A stretch of DNA of 64,000 bases from an uncultured Lachnospiraceae bacterium (GTDB taxonomy: Bacteria; Bacillota; Clostridia; Lachnospirales; Lachnospiraceae), in contig CAJURU010000015.1 of assembly GCA_910588845.1 (NCBI GenBank), forward strand, positions 13,131 to 77,130, written 5' to 3'. The notes under the pieces were generated by a model. The model was not told where the DNA came from. It did not search any database and worked only from the letters and a program-made list of their open reading frames with translations. The position numbers were made by a program, and so were the translations under genes. Of the stretch, positions 33,939-41,310 are shown one piece after another (within the stretch, counting starts at the first letter, position 1; each line of letters opens with the position of its first letter).

Positions 33939-34952
33939 TCACTGATTCGACAATTCCACCAATTTCTCCAACACCGTAAATGCTTTGCCAGAATCAATAG
34001 CTTCAGCGGCAAGGCTGATTCCATCCTCCATACTGCCGGCAACTTTTCCTGCATAAAGAGCCGCCCCCGCATTCAGCAGCACGATATCCCGTTTCGCGCC
34101 CCGCACTTCGCCTTTGAGGATTCCCTCCGTAATTTTCGCATTATCTTTTCCATCGCCGCCCTGCAAGTCTGCAAGCGTCGCACGCTGAAATCCGAACTGC
34201 TCGGGGGTCACCTCGTAAGTGCTGACGTTACCGTCATTAATCTCCGAAACGATCGTTTTGCCCGTCAATGTAAATTCGTCCATGCAATCCTCACCGCTCA
34301 CCACAAATCCGCTCTCCACGCCCAGATTACACATCGCCCGTGCAAGTAAGTCTGTAAGCGCCGGGTCATAGACGCCTACCACCATACTTTTGGCGTCCGA
34401 AGGATTGGCAAGCGGTCCCAAAATATTAAATACGGAACGCACGCCCATCTCCTTGCGCGCCTGCCCCACATACTTCATGGATTTATTGAAGCTGGGGGCA
34501 AACATGAATCCGAGCCCGGCTTTTTCCACGCACTCTGCCACGACTTCCGGCTCTGCCGTAATATTGACGCCCAGAGCTTCCAACACATCGCCGGCTCCGC
34601 TCTTGCTGGAAATGGAGCGATTGCCATGCTTGGCAATGGGAAGTCCCGCGCCCGCCGCCACAAACGCGGACGTCGTAGATATATTAAACGTAAACGTACG
34701 GTCTCCGCCAGTGCCCACCAGATCAAGATAGTTCCTTGTATCGGGCGCAATATGCTCCGCCTTTTCTTTTAACACCGAGGCAAATCCCGTCAATTCCTCT
34801 AAGGTTTCCCCCTTCATGCGCATTGCCGTCAGAAATGCTCCAAGCTGCGCCTGCGTGGCTTCGCCGCTTAACATTATACTCATAACCCGGCTTGCTTCCT
34901 GCTGCGACAAATTGTGTCTGTCTACTACCTTTTGAATTGCTTCCTGCATCAT
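33939..34952 (-). CDS. trpD: Anthranilate phosphoribosyltransferase
   Basis: Transfers phosphoribosyl from PRPP to anthranilate, second step of tryptophan synthesis. PRPP and anthranilate site motifs are intact: LVGTGGDRTFTFNISTTSAF and AKHGNRSISSKSGAGDVLEA; the length of 337 residues is normal. GGAAGG precedes the two ATGs. It is last in the operon, after trpA, instead of between trpG and trpC, and is separated from trpA by the 185-bp palindromic element. Confidence 0.96.
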   Translation of the reverse strand: MMQEAIQKVVDRHNLSQQEASRVMSIMLSGEATQAQLGAFLTAMRMKGETLEELTGFASVLKEKAEHIAPDTRNYLDLVGTGGDRTFTFNISTTSAFVAAGAGLPIAKHGNRSISSKSGAGDVLEALGVNITAEPEVVAECVEKAGLGFMFAPSFNKSMKYVGQARKEMGVRSVFNILGPLANPSDAKSMVVGVYDPALTDLLARAMCNLGVESGFVVSGEDCMDEFTLTGKTIVSEINDGNVSTYEVTPEQFGFQRATLADLQGGDGKDNAKITEGILKGEVRGAKRDIVLLNAGAALYAGKVAGSMEDGISLAAEAIDSGKAFTVLEKLVELSNQ

Positions 34953-34980
34953 ACTTACCCTTCCTTTCTTTCTACAACAA

Positions 34981-35165
34981 ATTGTAACCGTTCAGCCCAC
35001 GCCATTCGCAAAGGCGCCTACGGCACTTTCTCGCTGCTTCGCAGCTAACTTTGCTCATAAAATGGCGTTCCCTCAGCCAAAATAAATCGTGCAAAATTCG
35101 TGCATACCCATAGGGCATTCAGCACGATTTTTCCCGATTTATCCGGCTGGCTGAACTGTTACAAT
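34981..35165. repeat. Multi-branched palindromic element between trpA and trpD
   Basis: Outer 17-bp arms with one mismatch (34981-34997 ATTGTAACCGTTCAGCC, 35149-35165). Inside are ACGCCATT/AATGGCGT (34999-35006/35061-35068) carrying the GCTGC/GCAGC hairpin (35033-35045), and AAATCGTGC/GCACGATTT (35084-35092/35122-35130). The right outer arm covers the trpA stop codon. On the minus strand the third stem is followed by TATTTT, so partial termination before trpD is possible. Confidence 0.8.
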
Positions 35166-35956
35166 AAATTTAATTCCTTTTTAAATTTGCTGCAATACTC
35201 TGCCGCCGCCTGCGGCTGATACTCATTTTCCTCAAGAATACGGATGAAATAAGAACCCACGATTGCGCCGTCAATCACATCCTTCACAGACGCCACATCC
35301 TTTGCCTGTTCTATGCCAAATCCCATCATTACCGGAATCTGCGACACTTGCTTTACCTCCGACAAATAACGTAAAATCTCCCTGTGGAAATTGCCGCTCT
35401 GCCCGGTAACGCCCATACCGGAGACACAATACACAAACCCCCGCGCTCCCTCAAGAATTTTAGGGATACGCCCCGCCGACACCGGAGATACCAGCTCTAG
35501 CAAAATAGGCGCTCCTTCCTGTTTCAGCGCCTTTTTCAAATCGTCCTGCTCCTCAAGTGGTAAATCGGGGATAATCAGCCCATCCACGCCGCCAATAATA
35601 CACTCCTCCACAAATCTTTCCAGGCCAAAATGCAACGCCGTATTATAATACATCATGAATACAATGGGAATTTCCACACCCTCGGCGCGGATTTCACGCA
35701 TCAAAGTAAACACTTTCGGTAAATTTGTACCCAGCTGTATCGACTTGTAAGAAGCATTTTGAATCACGGGCCCATCTGCCACCGGATCGGAAAAAGGAAT
35801 TCCCAGCTCCAGCACATCTACCCCCGCCTGTTCCTGTGCCAAAATCAGTTCGCGGCACCCTCTCATATCCGGCAGTCCAGCCGTCATATAAGTGATAAAC
35901 GCTTTCTCCCCACGCCCCTTTAATTCCTGCATTTTTCGTTCAATTCTATTTTCCAT
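35159..35956 (-). CDS. trpA: Tryptophan synthase alpha chain
   Basis: Cleaves indole-3-glycerol phosphate to indole and glyceraldehyde 3-phosphate; indole is channelled to TrpB. The (beta/alpha)8 barrel is clear, with AFITYMTAGLPD, LELGIPFSDPVADGPVIQNA and the phosphate site near YCVSGMGVTGQ. 265 residues from the ATG at 35956 behind AGGAGG; the frame extends nine codons upstream. The stop codon lies in the arm of a large palindrome. Confidence 0.96.
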   Translation of the reverse strand: MENRIERKMQELKGRGEKAFITYMTAGLPDMRGCRELILAQEQAGVDVLELGIPFSDPVADGPVIQNASYKSIQLGTNLPKVFTLMREIRAEGVEIPIVFMMYYNTALHFGLERFVEECIIGGVDGLIIPDLPLEEQDDLKKALKQEGAPILLELVSPVSAGRIPKILEGARGFVYCVSGMGVTGQSGNFHREILRYLSEVKQVSQIPVMMGFGIEQAKDVASVKDVIDGAIVGSYFIRILEENEYQPQAAAEYCSKFKKELNLL

Positions 35957-35989
35957 GAAGTTTCCTCCTATTTTTCTTAACATCTAACG

Positions 35990-37168
35990 CTATTGTTGCG
36001 AGCTGTATTCCGCCACTGTGTGCACATCCTTGTCGCCTCTGCCCGATAGACAGACAATTATAATTTCATCCTTTTTCATTTTCATCGCCTGTTTTTTAGC
36101 ATAGGCAATCGCGTGGGCGCTCTCAATCGCCGGGATAATTCCCTCCAGCCTGCACAACTCCTGCAATGCGTCCATGGCCTCCACGTCCGTGACAGACACA
36201 TACTCCGCCCGGCCGCTATCCCGCAGATAAGCGTGCTCCGGGCCCACGCCAGGGTAATCCAGTCCTGCCGAGATGGAGTAGGCAACTTGAATATTACCGT
36301 CGTCATCCTGTAAGAGATAAGAGCGCATCCCATGCAGTGTTCCCGGTTTCCCCAGCGCCATAGCGCTGGCATGTTTCCCGCTCGCAATACCATGTCCCGC
36401 TGCTTCCACGCCAATCAATTTTACGGAGGAGTCATGGATGAAATCTGCAAACATGCCGATAGAATTGGAGCCTCCGCCCACACACGCCATCGCCACGTCC
36501 GGCAATCTTCCCTCCATTTGCAATATCTGTTTTTTACTTTCCCGGCTGATGACGCTCTGGAACTCTTTAACAATTTTAGGATACGGGTATGGACCGACCG
36601 CGGAGCCAATTACATAAAAGGTGTCCTCCGCCGTTTTCGCCCAGGTGCGAATCGCCTCGTTGGTGGCGTCCTTTAACGTACGGCTGCCTGACTTCACGCA
36701 TATAACCTGCGCGCCCAGCATTTCCATACGAAAAACGTTCAATTCCTGCCGCTTCATGTCCTCCTCGCCCATGAAAACCGTGCACTCCATACCAAAAAGC
36801 GCCGCGCCTGTAGCTGTCGCCACGCCATGCTGCCCGGCCCCTGTTTCAGCAATCACCTTTCGCTTCCCCATCCTTCTTGCCAAGAGAATCTGCCCAATCA
36901 CATTGTTAATCTTGTGCGCCCCCGTATGGTTTAAATCCTCGCGTTTAAGATATATTTTCGTACCGTACGCCCGGCTTAAGTTTTCCGCAAAATAGAGCGG
37001 CGTTTCCCTCCCCACATACTGCTTCATATAGTAGTCATATTGTTTTAAAAATGCTTCCTCATGAATGGCTTCCTCAAATGCTTTATCCAACTCGTCTAAC
37101 ACATTCATCAGAGATTCCGACACAAACTGTCCGCCAAATGCTCCATAATATCTCCCGCTTTTTTTCAT
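35990..37168 (-). CDS. trpB: Tryptophan synthase beta chain
   Basis: PLP enzyme that condenses indole with serine to give tryptophan. The PLP lysine lies in LKREDLNHTGAHKINNVIGQ, the phosphate-binding loop in CVGGGSNSIGMFADF, and the substrate loop in ETGAGQHGVATATGAALFG. 392 residues, complete, TrpB1 type. The start ATG overlaps the trpF stop (ATGA). Confidence 0.97.
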   Translation of the reverse strand: MKKSGRYYGAFGGQFVSESLMNVLDELDKAFEEAIHEEAFLKQYDYYMKQYVGRETPLYFAENLSRAYGTKIYLKREDLNHTGAHKINNVIGQILLARRMGKRKVIAETGAGQHGVATATGAALFGMECTVFMGEEDMKRQELNVFRMEMLGAQVICVKSGSRTLKDATNEAIRTWAKTAEDTFYVIGSAVGPYPYPKIVKEFQSVISRESKKQILQMEGRLPDVAMACVGGGSNSIGMFADFIHDSSVKLIGVEAAGHGIASGKHASAMALGKPGTLHGMRSYLLQDDDGNIQVAYSISAGLDYPGVGPEHAYLRDSGRAEYVSVTDVEAMDALQELCRLEGIIPAIESAHAIAYAKKQAMKMKKDEIIIVCLSGRGDKDVHTVAEYSSQQ

Positions 37169-37803
37169 GATCCTCTCACCTTTCTTACAAAATCTAATAG
37201 TAATGACTTTTCCTTCCCCTTCGCGCCCTCCACGCCGGTACTGACGTCTACGACATCCGGCTCTAGCGTCCTCACCGCTTCCTTAATATTTTGCGGGCCA
37301 AGCCCGCCGGCAAGTACAAACGTTTTCCCGGCAAAAACCGTAGCTTTCATGCGCTCCACTGCCGTACGGCTGCCCGCCCAGTCAAAGGTTTCGCCGCTCC
37401 CCGCCTCTTTGGCGTCAAGCACATAACCTGTTATTTTGCGGTCTAGTTCCAGCCCGTTCATATCTTGCGGCTCTTGCAGATTGCAGGCGCGCCAGATTGG
37501 TATATTGCACTGTCTCAGTACTTCCCCCTGTAACTCCCCATGCACTTGCAAAATATCAAATCCAGCCTGCTCTGCTCTCCTTACCAACTGCAAATCGGGA
37601 CTGACCGTCACGGCAACCCGCTTGATACTTTTTGCCAAAAATTTATGAATTTCTTCTGCCTGCGTAAAACTGACATTACGCTTACTTTTCTGCCAAAATA
37701 CGAATCCTGCATACTCCGCATGAACCTCATTCAAATAAAATGCTTCCCAGGCTTGCGTAATCCCACAAATTTTTATCTGCGGTGAACCTCTTCTATTCGC
37801 CAT
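37165..37803 (-). CDS. trpF: Phosphoribosylanthranilate isomerase
   Basis: Isomerises phosphoribosylanthranilate to the carboxyphenylamino-deoxyribulose phosphate. The N-terminal IKICGITQAWEAFYLNEVHA holds the general-base Cys; the C-terminal phosphate site FVLAGGLGPQNI and VDVSTGVEG are intact. The catalytic Asp is expected in GYVLDAKEAGSGETFDW. 212 residues. AAGGAGG precedes the ATG. Confidence 0.95.
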   Translation of the reverse strand: MANRRGSPQIKICGITQAWEAFYLNEVHAEYAGFVFWQKSKRNVSFTQAEEIHKFLAKSIKRVAVTVSPDLQLVRRAEQAGFDILQVHGELQGEVLRQCNIPIWRACNLQEPQDMNGLELDRKITGYVLDAKEAGSGETFDWAGSRTAVERMKATVFAGKTFVLAGGLGPQNIKEAVRTLEPDVVDVSTGVEGAKGKEKSLLLDFVRKVRGS

Positions 37804-37841
37804 TACTGTTACCCTCCTTTTTCATGCGCCAAACAAAATTT

Positions 37842-38624
37842 CTACAACGACTTCCAACGCTCTGCCAACGCCACCGGATTTTCGGCTTCCATAAACGCCC
37901 GGCCAATCAAACATGCGTCTAAAGAACAATCCTTGAGAAATTTCACATCTTCATCATTCACTATGCCGCTTTCCGCTACCAGAATCTTTCCCTGGGGAAC
38001 CATGGCTGACAAACGTTTTGTCGTCTCCAGACGGATGGTAAAATCACGCAAATCACGGTTATTCACACCGATAATCTCTGCATCCAGTTTCAGTGCGCGC
38101 TCCATCTCATGCTCATCGTGCGTCTCCACCAGCGCGTCCATGCCAAGTTCCCCGGCTAATTGATAGAAATCCCGCATCTGCGCATCATCGAGAATCGCCG
38201 CAATCAACAAAACAGCGTCTGCGCCAATTACCCTCGCCTCATAAAACTGATACGCGTCTATCATAAAATCCTTGCGGATAATGGGCAGCGGAGAAATTGC
38301 GCGAATTTTTTGCAGATATCTTGTATTCCCATGAAAATGATCTTCTTCCGTCAGGCAGGAAATGGCGTCCACGCAAGCATTGTATTCTGCAATCCGCTCC
38401 TCAAGATGAAGTTTGCTCTCAATCTTCCCCAAGCTGGGAGACGCCTTCTTGAACTCCCCGATGATAGAAATGCCCGGCTTTGCCAAGGCTTCATAGAACG
38501 ACGGATGCTGCGGCCTTTCATGGATTGCCTCTTGTGCAAGCGCGCGCATTTTACGCTCGCTGATGATAGACTTGTGCAATGGCAGCCGCAATTTTTTATC
38601 TGCTACAATTTTATCTAATATCAT
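37842..38624 (-). CDS. trpC: Indole-3-glycerol phosphate synthase
   Basis: Closes the indole ring in the fourth tryptophan step. TIM-barrel motifs: IIGEFKKASPSLG (an Ala where many homologues have Ser), PIIRKDFMIDAYQ with the catalytic Lys, IIGVNNRDLRDF, ILVAESGI. 260 residues, single-function (trpF is separate). AAGGGG precedes the ATG; 38 bp upstream of trpF. Confidence 0.96.
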   Translation of the reverse strand: MILDKIVADKKLRLPLHKSIISERKMRALAQEAIHERPQHPSFYEALAKPGISIIGEFKKASPSLGKIESKLHLEERIAEYNACVDAISCLTEEDHFHGNTRYLQKIRAISPLPIIRKDFMIDAYQFYEARVIGADAVLLIAAILDDAQMRDFYQLAGELGMDALVETHDEHEMERALKLDAEIIGVNNRDLRDFTIRLETTKRLSAMVPQGKILVAESGIVNDEDVKFLKDCSLDACLIGRAFMEAENPVALAERWKSL

Positions 38625-38636
38625 GTAACGCCCCTT

Positions 38637-39206
38637 TCAGATTACACCGTTTACAAAGTTATCTATCATACGTTTTCCATGCTCCGTGTAAATGGACTCG
38701 GGATGAAACTGCAAACCTACTACCGGATATTTCTTATGGCGCATGGCCATAATTTCTCCATCCTCTGTGCGCGCCAACACCTCAAGACAGGCTGGCAGGC
38801 TTTCTTCCTCTACGGCAAGCGAATGGTAACGCGCAATCTTAGCCGGCGCATCAATTCCCTGAAAAATACTTTCTCCCTTGTGCACAATCTCTGACTGCTT
38901 GCCGTGGCACAATTCCCTGGCATAGCTTACCGTGGCCCCCAAAGCCTCCCCGATACACTGATGCCCCAAACAGATTCCCAGAATCGGCGTCTCCGTCAAA
39001 AATTTCTTTACCACATCCACACAGATACCGGCGTCTCCGGGACGCCCGGGCCCCGGCGAGAGCACAATCCTCTCCGGTTTTAATTCCTGAACCTCTTCCA
39101 CCGTCATCCTGTCATTGCGCACCACTTCGATATCTGGCCTGAAAGTTCCCATATACTGATACAAGTTGTAGGTAAAGGAATCATAATTATCAATTAAAAG
39201 TACCAT
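38637..39206 (-). CDS. trpG: Anthranilate synthase component II (glutamine amidotransferase)
   Basis: Supplies ammonia from glutamine to TrpE. Catalytic triad regions: GICLGHQCIGEALG (Cys nucleophile) and VVGLQFHPESIYTEHG (His, Glu). 189 residues from the ATG at 39206, which follows GAGGAGG. No fused trpD domain, unlike some enterobacteria. May also serve p-aminobenzoate synthesis, as in Bacillus; no separate pabA is in the window. Confidence 0.94.
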   Translation of the reverse strand: MVLLIDNYDSFTYNLYQYMGTFRPDIEVVRNDRMTVEEVQELKPERIVLSPGPGRPGDAGICVDVVKKFLTETPILGICLGHQCIGEALGATVSYARELCHGKQSEIVHKGESIFQGIDAPAKIARYHSLAVEEESLPACLEVLARTEDGEIMAMRHKKYPVVGLQFHPESIYTEHGKRMIDNFVNGVI

Positions 39207-39251
39207 TGCTTTCCTCCTCATTTCCGAATTTATATTTTGCGGCGGCGCGTG

Positions 39252-40664
39252 TTACAGATTTTGCTCCTGCACCAACGTCTTTGCCAACGCCATTACTTTA
39301 TTGCAGCATTCCTGGTATTCCATTTCCGGCTGGGAATCTGCCACAATACCCGCGCCTGCCTGTAGATACACCTGATTGCCTCTTTTTACCATCGTGCGGA
39401 TGGTGATGCACAAATCCATATCCCCGCCGAAATCCACATAGCCGGTCGCGCCTCCATACAAACCTCTGCGGCTCTCTTCCAATTCATCTATAATCTCCAT
39501 CGCACGGATTTTGGGCGCGCCGCTTAAAGTTCCCGCCGGCAGAAACGATGACGCTAAATCCAAAGGATGCAAACGTTCCTTGCCCTGTCCCTCGACCATG
39601 GACACAATATGCATGACATGGGAGTAATTTTGAACCTCCATGAACTGCGTTACTTTTACAGTGCCGAACTCTGCAATTTTTCCCATATCATTTCTCGCCA
39701 AATCCACCAACATTACATGCTCGGCGCGCTCCTTCTCATCACTGAGCAAATCAAGCTTTAATATCTCATCCTCCGCTGCATTTCTGCCGCGCTTCCTGGT
39801 TCCGGCAATGGGACAAGTAAATACTTTTTTGCCCTGCCTCTTTACCAGCATTTCCGGCGAGCTGCCAATCACTTCAAACGCCCCGAAATTGAAATAATAC
39901 AAGTAGGGGGATGGATTTAACCGCCGCAGTTCCTTATATAATGCAAAACCATCCTGCCCGGTTTCTATCGTCCATCTCTGAGAGAGCACAGTCTGGAAAA
40001 TATGTCCCTCCCGGATATAACTTTTGATTTTGTCCACCTTGCGGTAGTAATCTTCTAAGCTGTCGGATTTTTTGACAATCCTTCCGTCATGGGTAAAGGC
40101 CTTTTGCCGCCGCTTCTCCTCTCCGCTGCCTCTCGCGCGCCGAATAAGAACATCCGCCTCCTGCAAAGCCCTCTCTCTCCCCTCCGCATTGTCATCCTCA
40201 AGAACAACGGCAGTCATCGTCTCCGCTACATGGTCGACAACCATGAATTTCGTCATCAGCATCATCTGAATTGTCTCAATACCAATTTCATCCGCATTTG
40301 CATCCGGCAGCTCTTCCGTGTAGCGCACGAAATCATAACCCAGGTTTCCCACCAGTCCGCCGCTGAAATTCAACCCATCCGCCTCCTTGCGAATCTCAAA
40401 CTCACTGTAATACTGCTTTAACAGTGAAAGCGGATTGCCCACTCTCACCTCTTCTTCGCCCTCCCGCTGAATCACCAGCGCATTCCCTCGAGATGATATA
40501 ATCTCCTGCGGCTGTGCGCCAAAAAACGTGTAACGATCATAATTCTTATCATAACTCTCCAGCAAAAATCCTCTCTCACTCCCTACAAGATTTTCGTACA
40601 GCTCCACAGATGTTTCATTTACAATACTGACCGTGCGTTTATAAACTCTCAATATTCGTTTCAT
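39252..40664 (-). CDS. trpE: Anthranilate synthase component I
   Basis: Converts chorismate to anthranilate with ammonia from TrpG; first committed and feedback-controlled step. The N-terminal RGFLLESYDK carries the LLES tryptophan-binding motif. The C-terminal chorismate-binding core has IREGHIFQTVLSQRW, FTCPIAGTRKRG, DLARNDMGKIA and PAGTLSGAPKIRAMEIIDEL. 470 residues. The ATG at 40664 follows AAAGGAGA; the longer frame to 40733 has no better site. First gene behind the T-box leader. Confidence 0.96.
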   Translation of the reverse strand: MKRILRVYKRTVSIVNETSVELYENLVGSERGFLLESYDKNYDRYTFFGAQPQEIISSRGNALVIQREGEEEVRVGNPLSLLKQYYSEFEIRKEADGLNFSGGLVGNLGYDFVRYTEELPDANADEIGIETIQMMLMTKFMVVDHVAETMTAVVLEDDNAEGRERALQEADVLIRRARGSGEEKRRQKAFTHDGRIVKKSDSLEDYYRKVDKIKSYIREGHIFQTVLSQRWTIETGQDGFALYKELRRLNPSPYLYYFNFGAFEVIGSSPEMLVKRQGKKVFTCPIAGTRKRGRNAAEDEILKLDLLSDEKERAEHVMLVDLARNDMGKIAEFGTVKVTQFMEVQNYSHVMHIVSMVEGQGKERLHPLDLASSFLPAGTLSGAPKIRAMEIIDELEESRRGLYGGATGYVDFGGDMDLCITIRTMVKRGNQVYLQAGAGIVADSQPEMEYQECCNKVMALAKTLVQEQNL

Positions 40665-40817
40665 ATTCCGTCTCCTTTCGGCATTGGTGATAATACAAAG
40701 TGGGCAGGCCCTCTTCAACCCACTTCCCTCCATTCATGATGGATTGGCTTGCACACTTTGACGAGCCGAGCACATATGCGAAGCAATAGTTACCGCCTGT
40801 GCGAGTGCGCATAATTG

Positions 40818-40870
40818 TTTTTATCTTATAGGGAATAGTCGCTTTGCGACTGCTTTCCTATAAGATAAAA
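40818..40870. repeat. Terminator-adjacent palindromic repeat, copy 1 (trp leader)
   Basis: Left arm TTTTTATCTTATAGG (40818-40832), right arm CCTATAAGATAAAA (40857-40870), inner hairpin AGTCGC/GCGACT. The right arm abuts the leader terminator hairpin at 40871-40906. Its core differs from copy 2 by one base. Confidence 0.85.
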
Positions 40871-40906
40871 GTCCCTGGTAAAAGTTTTTAAACTTTTACC
40901 AGGGAC
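40871..40906 (-). terminator. trp leader terminator
   Basis: Perfect 17-bp stem (GTCCCTGGTAAAAGTTT and complement) with a 2-base loop, followed on the minus strand by TTTT, which is also the edge of palindromic copy 1. Just downstream of the T-box sequence, as expected for tRNA-controlled termination. Confidence 0.85.
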
Positions 40907-40977
40907 GATGTTGGTCGTGGTGCCACCCTGTTTTATTATAGAATTGGAACAAAGCAGACAAGTCCGCATCAACTCCC

Positions 40978-41029
40978 TTATCTTATAGGGAATAGTCGCT
41001 TTGCGACTACTTTCCTATAAGATAAAAAA
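40978..41029. repeat. Terminator-adjacent palindromic repeat, copy 2 (trp leader)
   Basis: Left arm TTATCTTATAGG (40978-40989), right arm CCTATAAGATAAAAAA (41014-41029), inner AGTCGC/GCGACT hairpin. It abuts the hairpin at 41030-41057. Confidence 0.85.
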
Positions 41030-41057
41030 GCGGATATTTCAAATCAGAAATATCCGC
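41030..41057 (-). terminator. Terminator-like hairpin within the trp leader
   Basis: 11-bp perfect stem GCGGATATTTC (41030-41040/41047-41057) followed on the minus strand by six T residues. It lies upstream of the T-box itself, so it would stop transcription early unless masked by the surrounding 13-bp stem or another fold. Confidence 0.6.
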
Positions 41058-41270
41058 CACCAATTCTATAATCTCAATCCGATACACATGATATCTTACC
41101 CCTGTAACGTGAGGACACGGCATCCGCTACTATGATTTCGCTTTGCATCTAACAAATCCATTCCCATAAAACTTTCCTGTTATCTTCCACCAGCCGATAA
41201 CTCTCTGTGAGGAACCTTTCTATGGTACTACTTTTGCTCATTGATTTTGTTTTATTTTTAAATTATATGC

Positions 41271-41299
41271 AGTTTAGCACAGTAATGTGACGCTGTCAA
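41271..41299 (-). promoter_or_regulatory. trp operon promoter
   Basis: TTGACA (41294-41299), 17-bp spacer, TAAACT (41271-41276) on the minus strand, starting 12 bp after the stop of the upstream surface-protein gene. Confidence 0.85.
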
Positions 41300-41310
41300 G
41301 TATTTTCGCA

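Larger units (their letters stand above)
40907..41264 (-). promoter_or_regulatory. T-box riboswitch leader of the trp operon (tRNA-Trp)
   Basis: The minus strand has the conserved T-box AGGGTGGCACCACG at 40916-40929. Further upstream is Stem I sequence with the AGAGAG bulge (41201-41206) and GGCTGGTGGAA. The variable base of TGGN is C, matching a G discriminator as in bacterial tRNA-Trp, and a TGG triplet at 41158-41160 is a plausible specifier. Uncharged tRNA-Trp should stabilise the antiterminator and allow trp expression. Between Stem I and the T-box lies an unusual insert: 13-bp arms ATTATAGAATTGG (40935-40947/41060-41072) enclosing a second terminator-like hairpin and palindromic copy 2. 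Confidence 0.88.

Noticed and set aside
40665..40745. Tryptophan leader peptide before trpE
   Set aside because: A short frame with one Trp codon overlaps the trpE start, but there are no tandem Trp codons, and the T-box already explains regulation.
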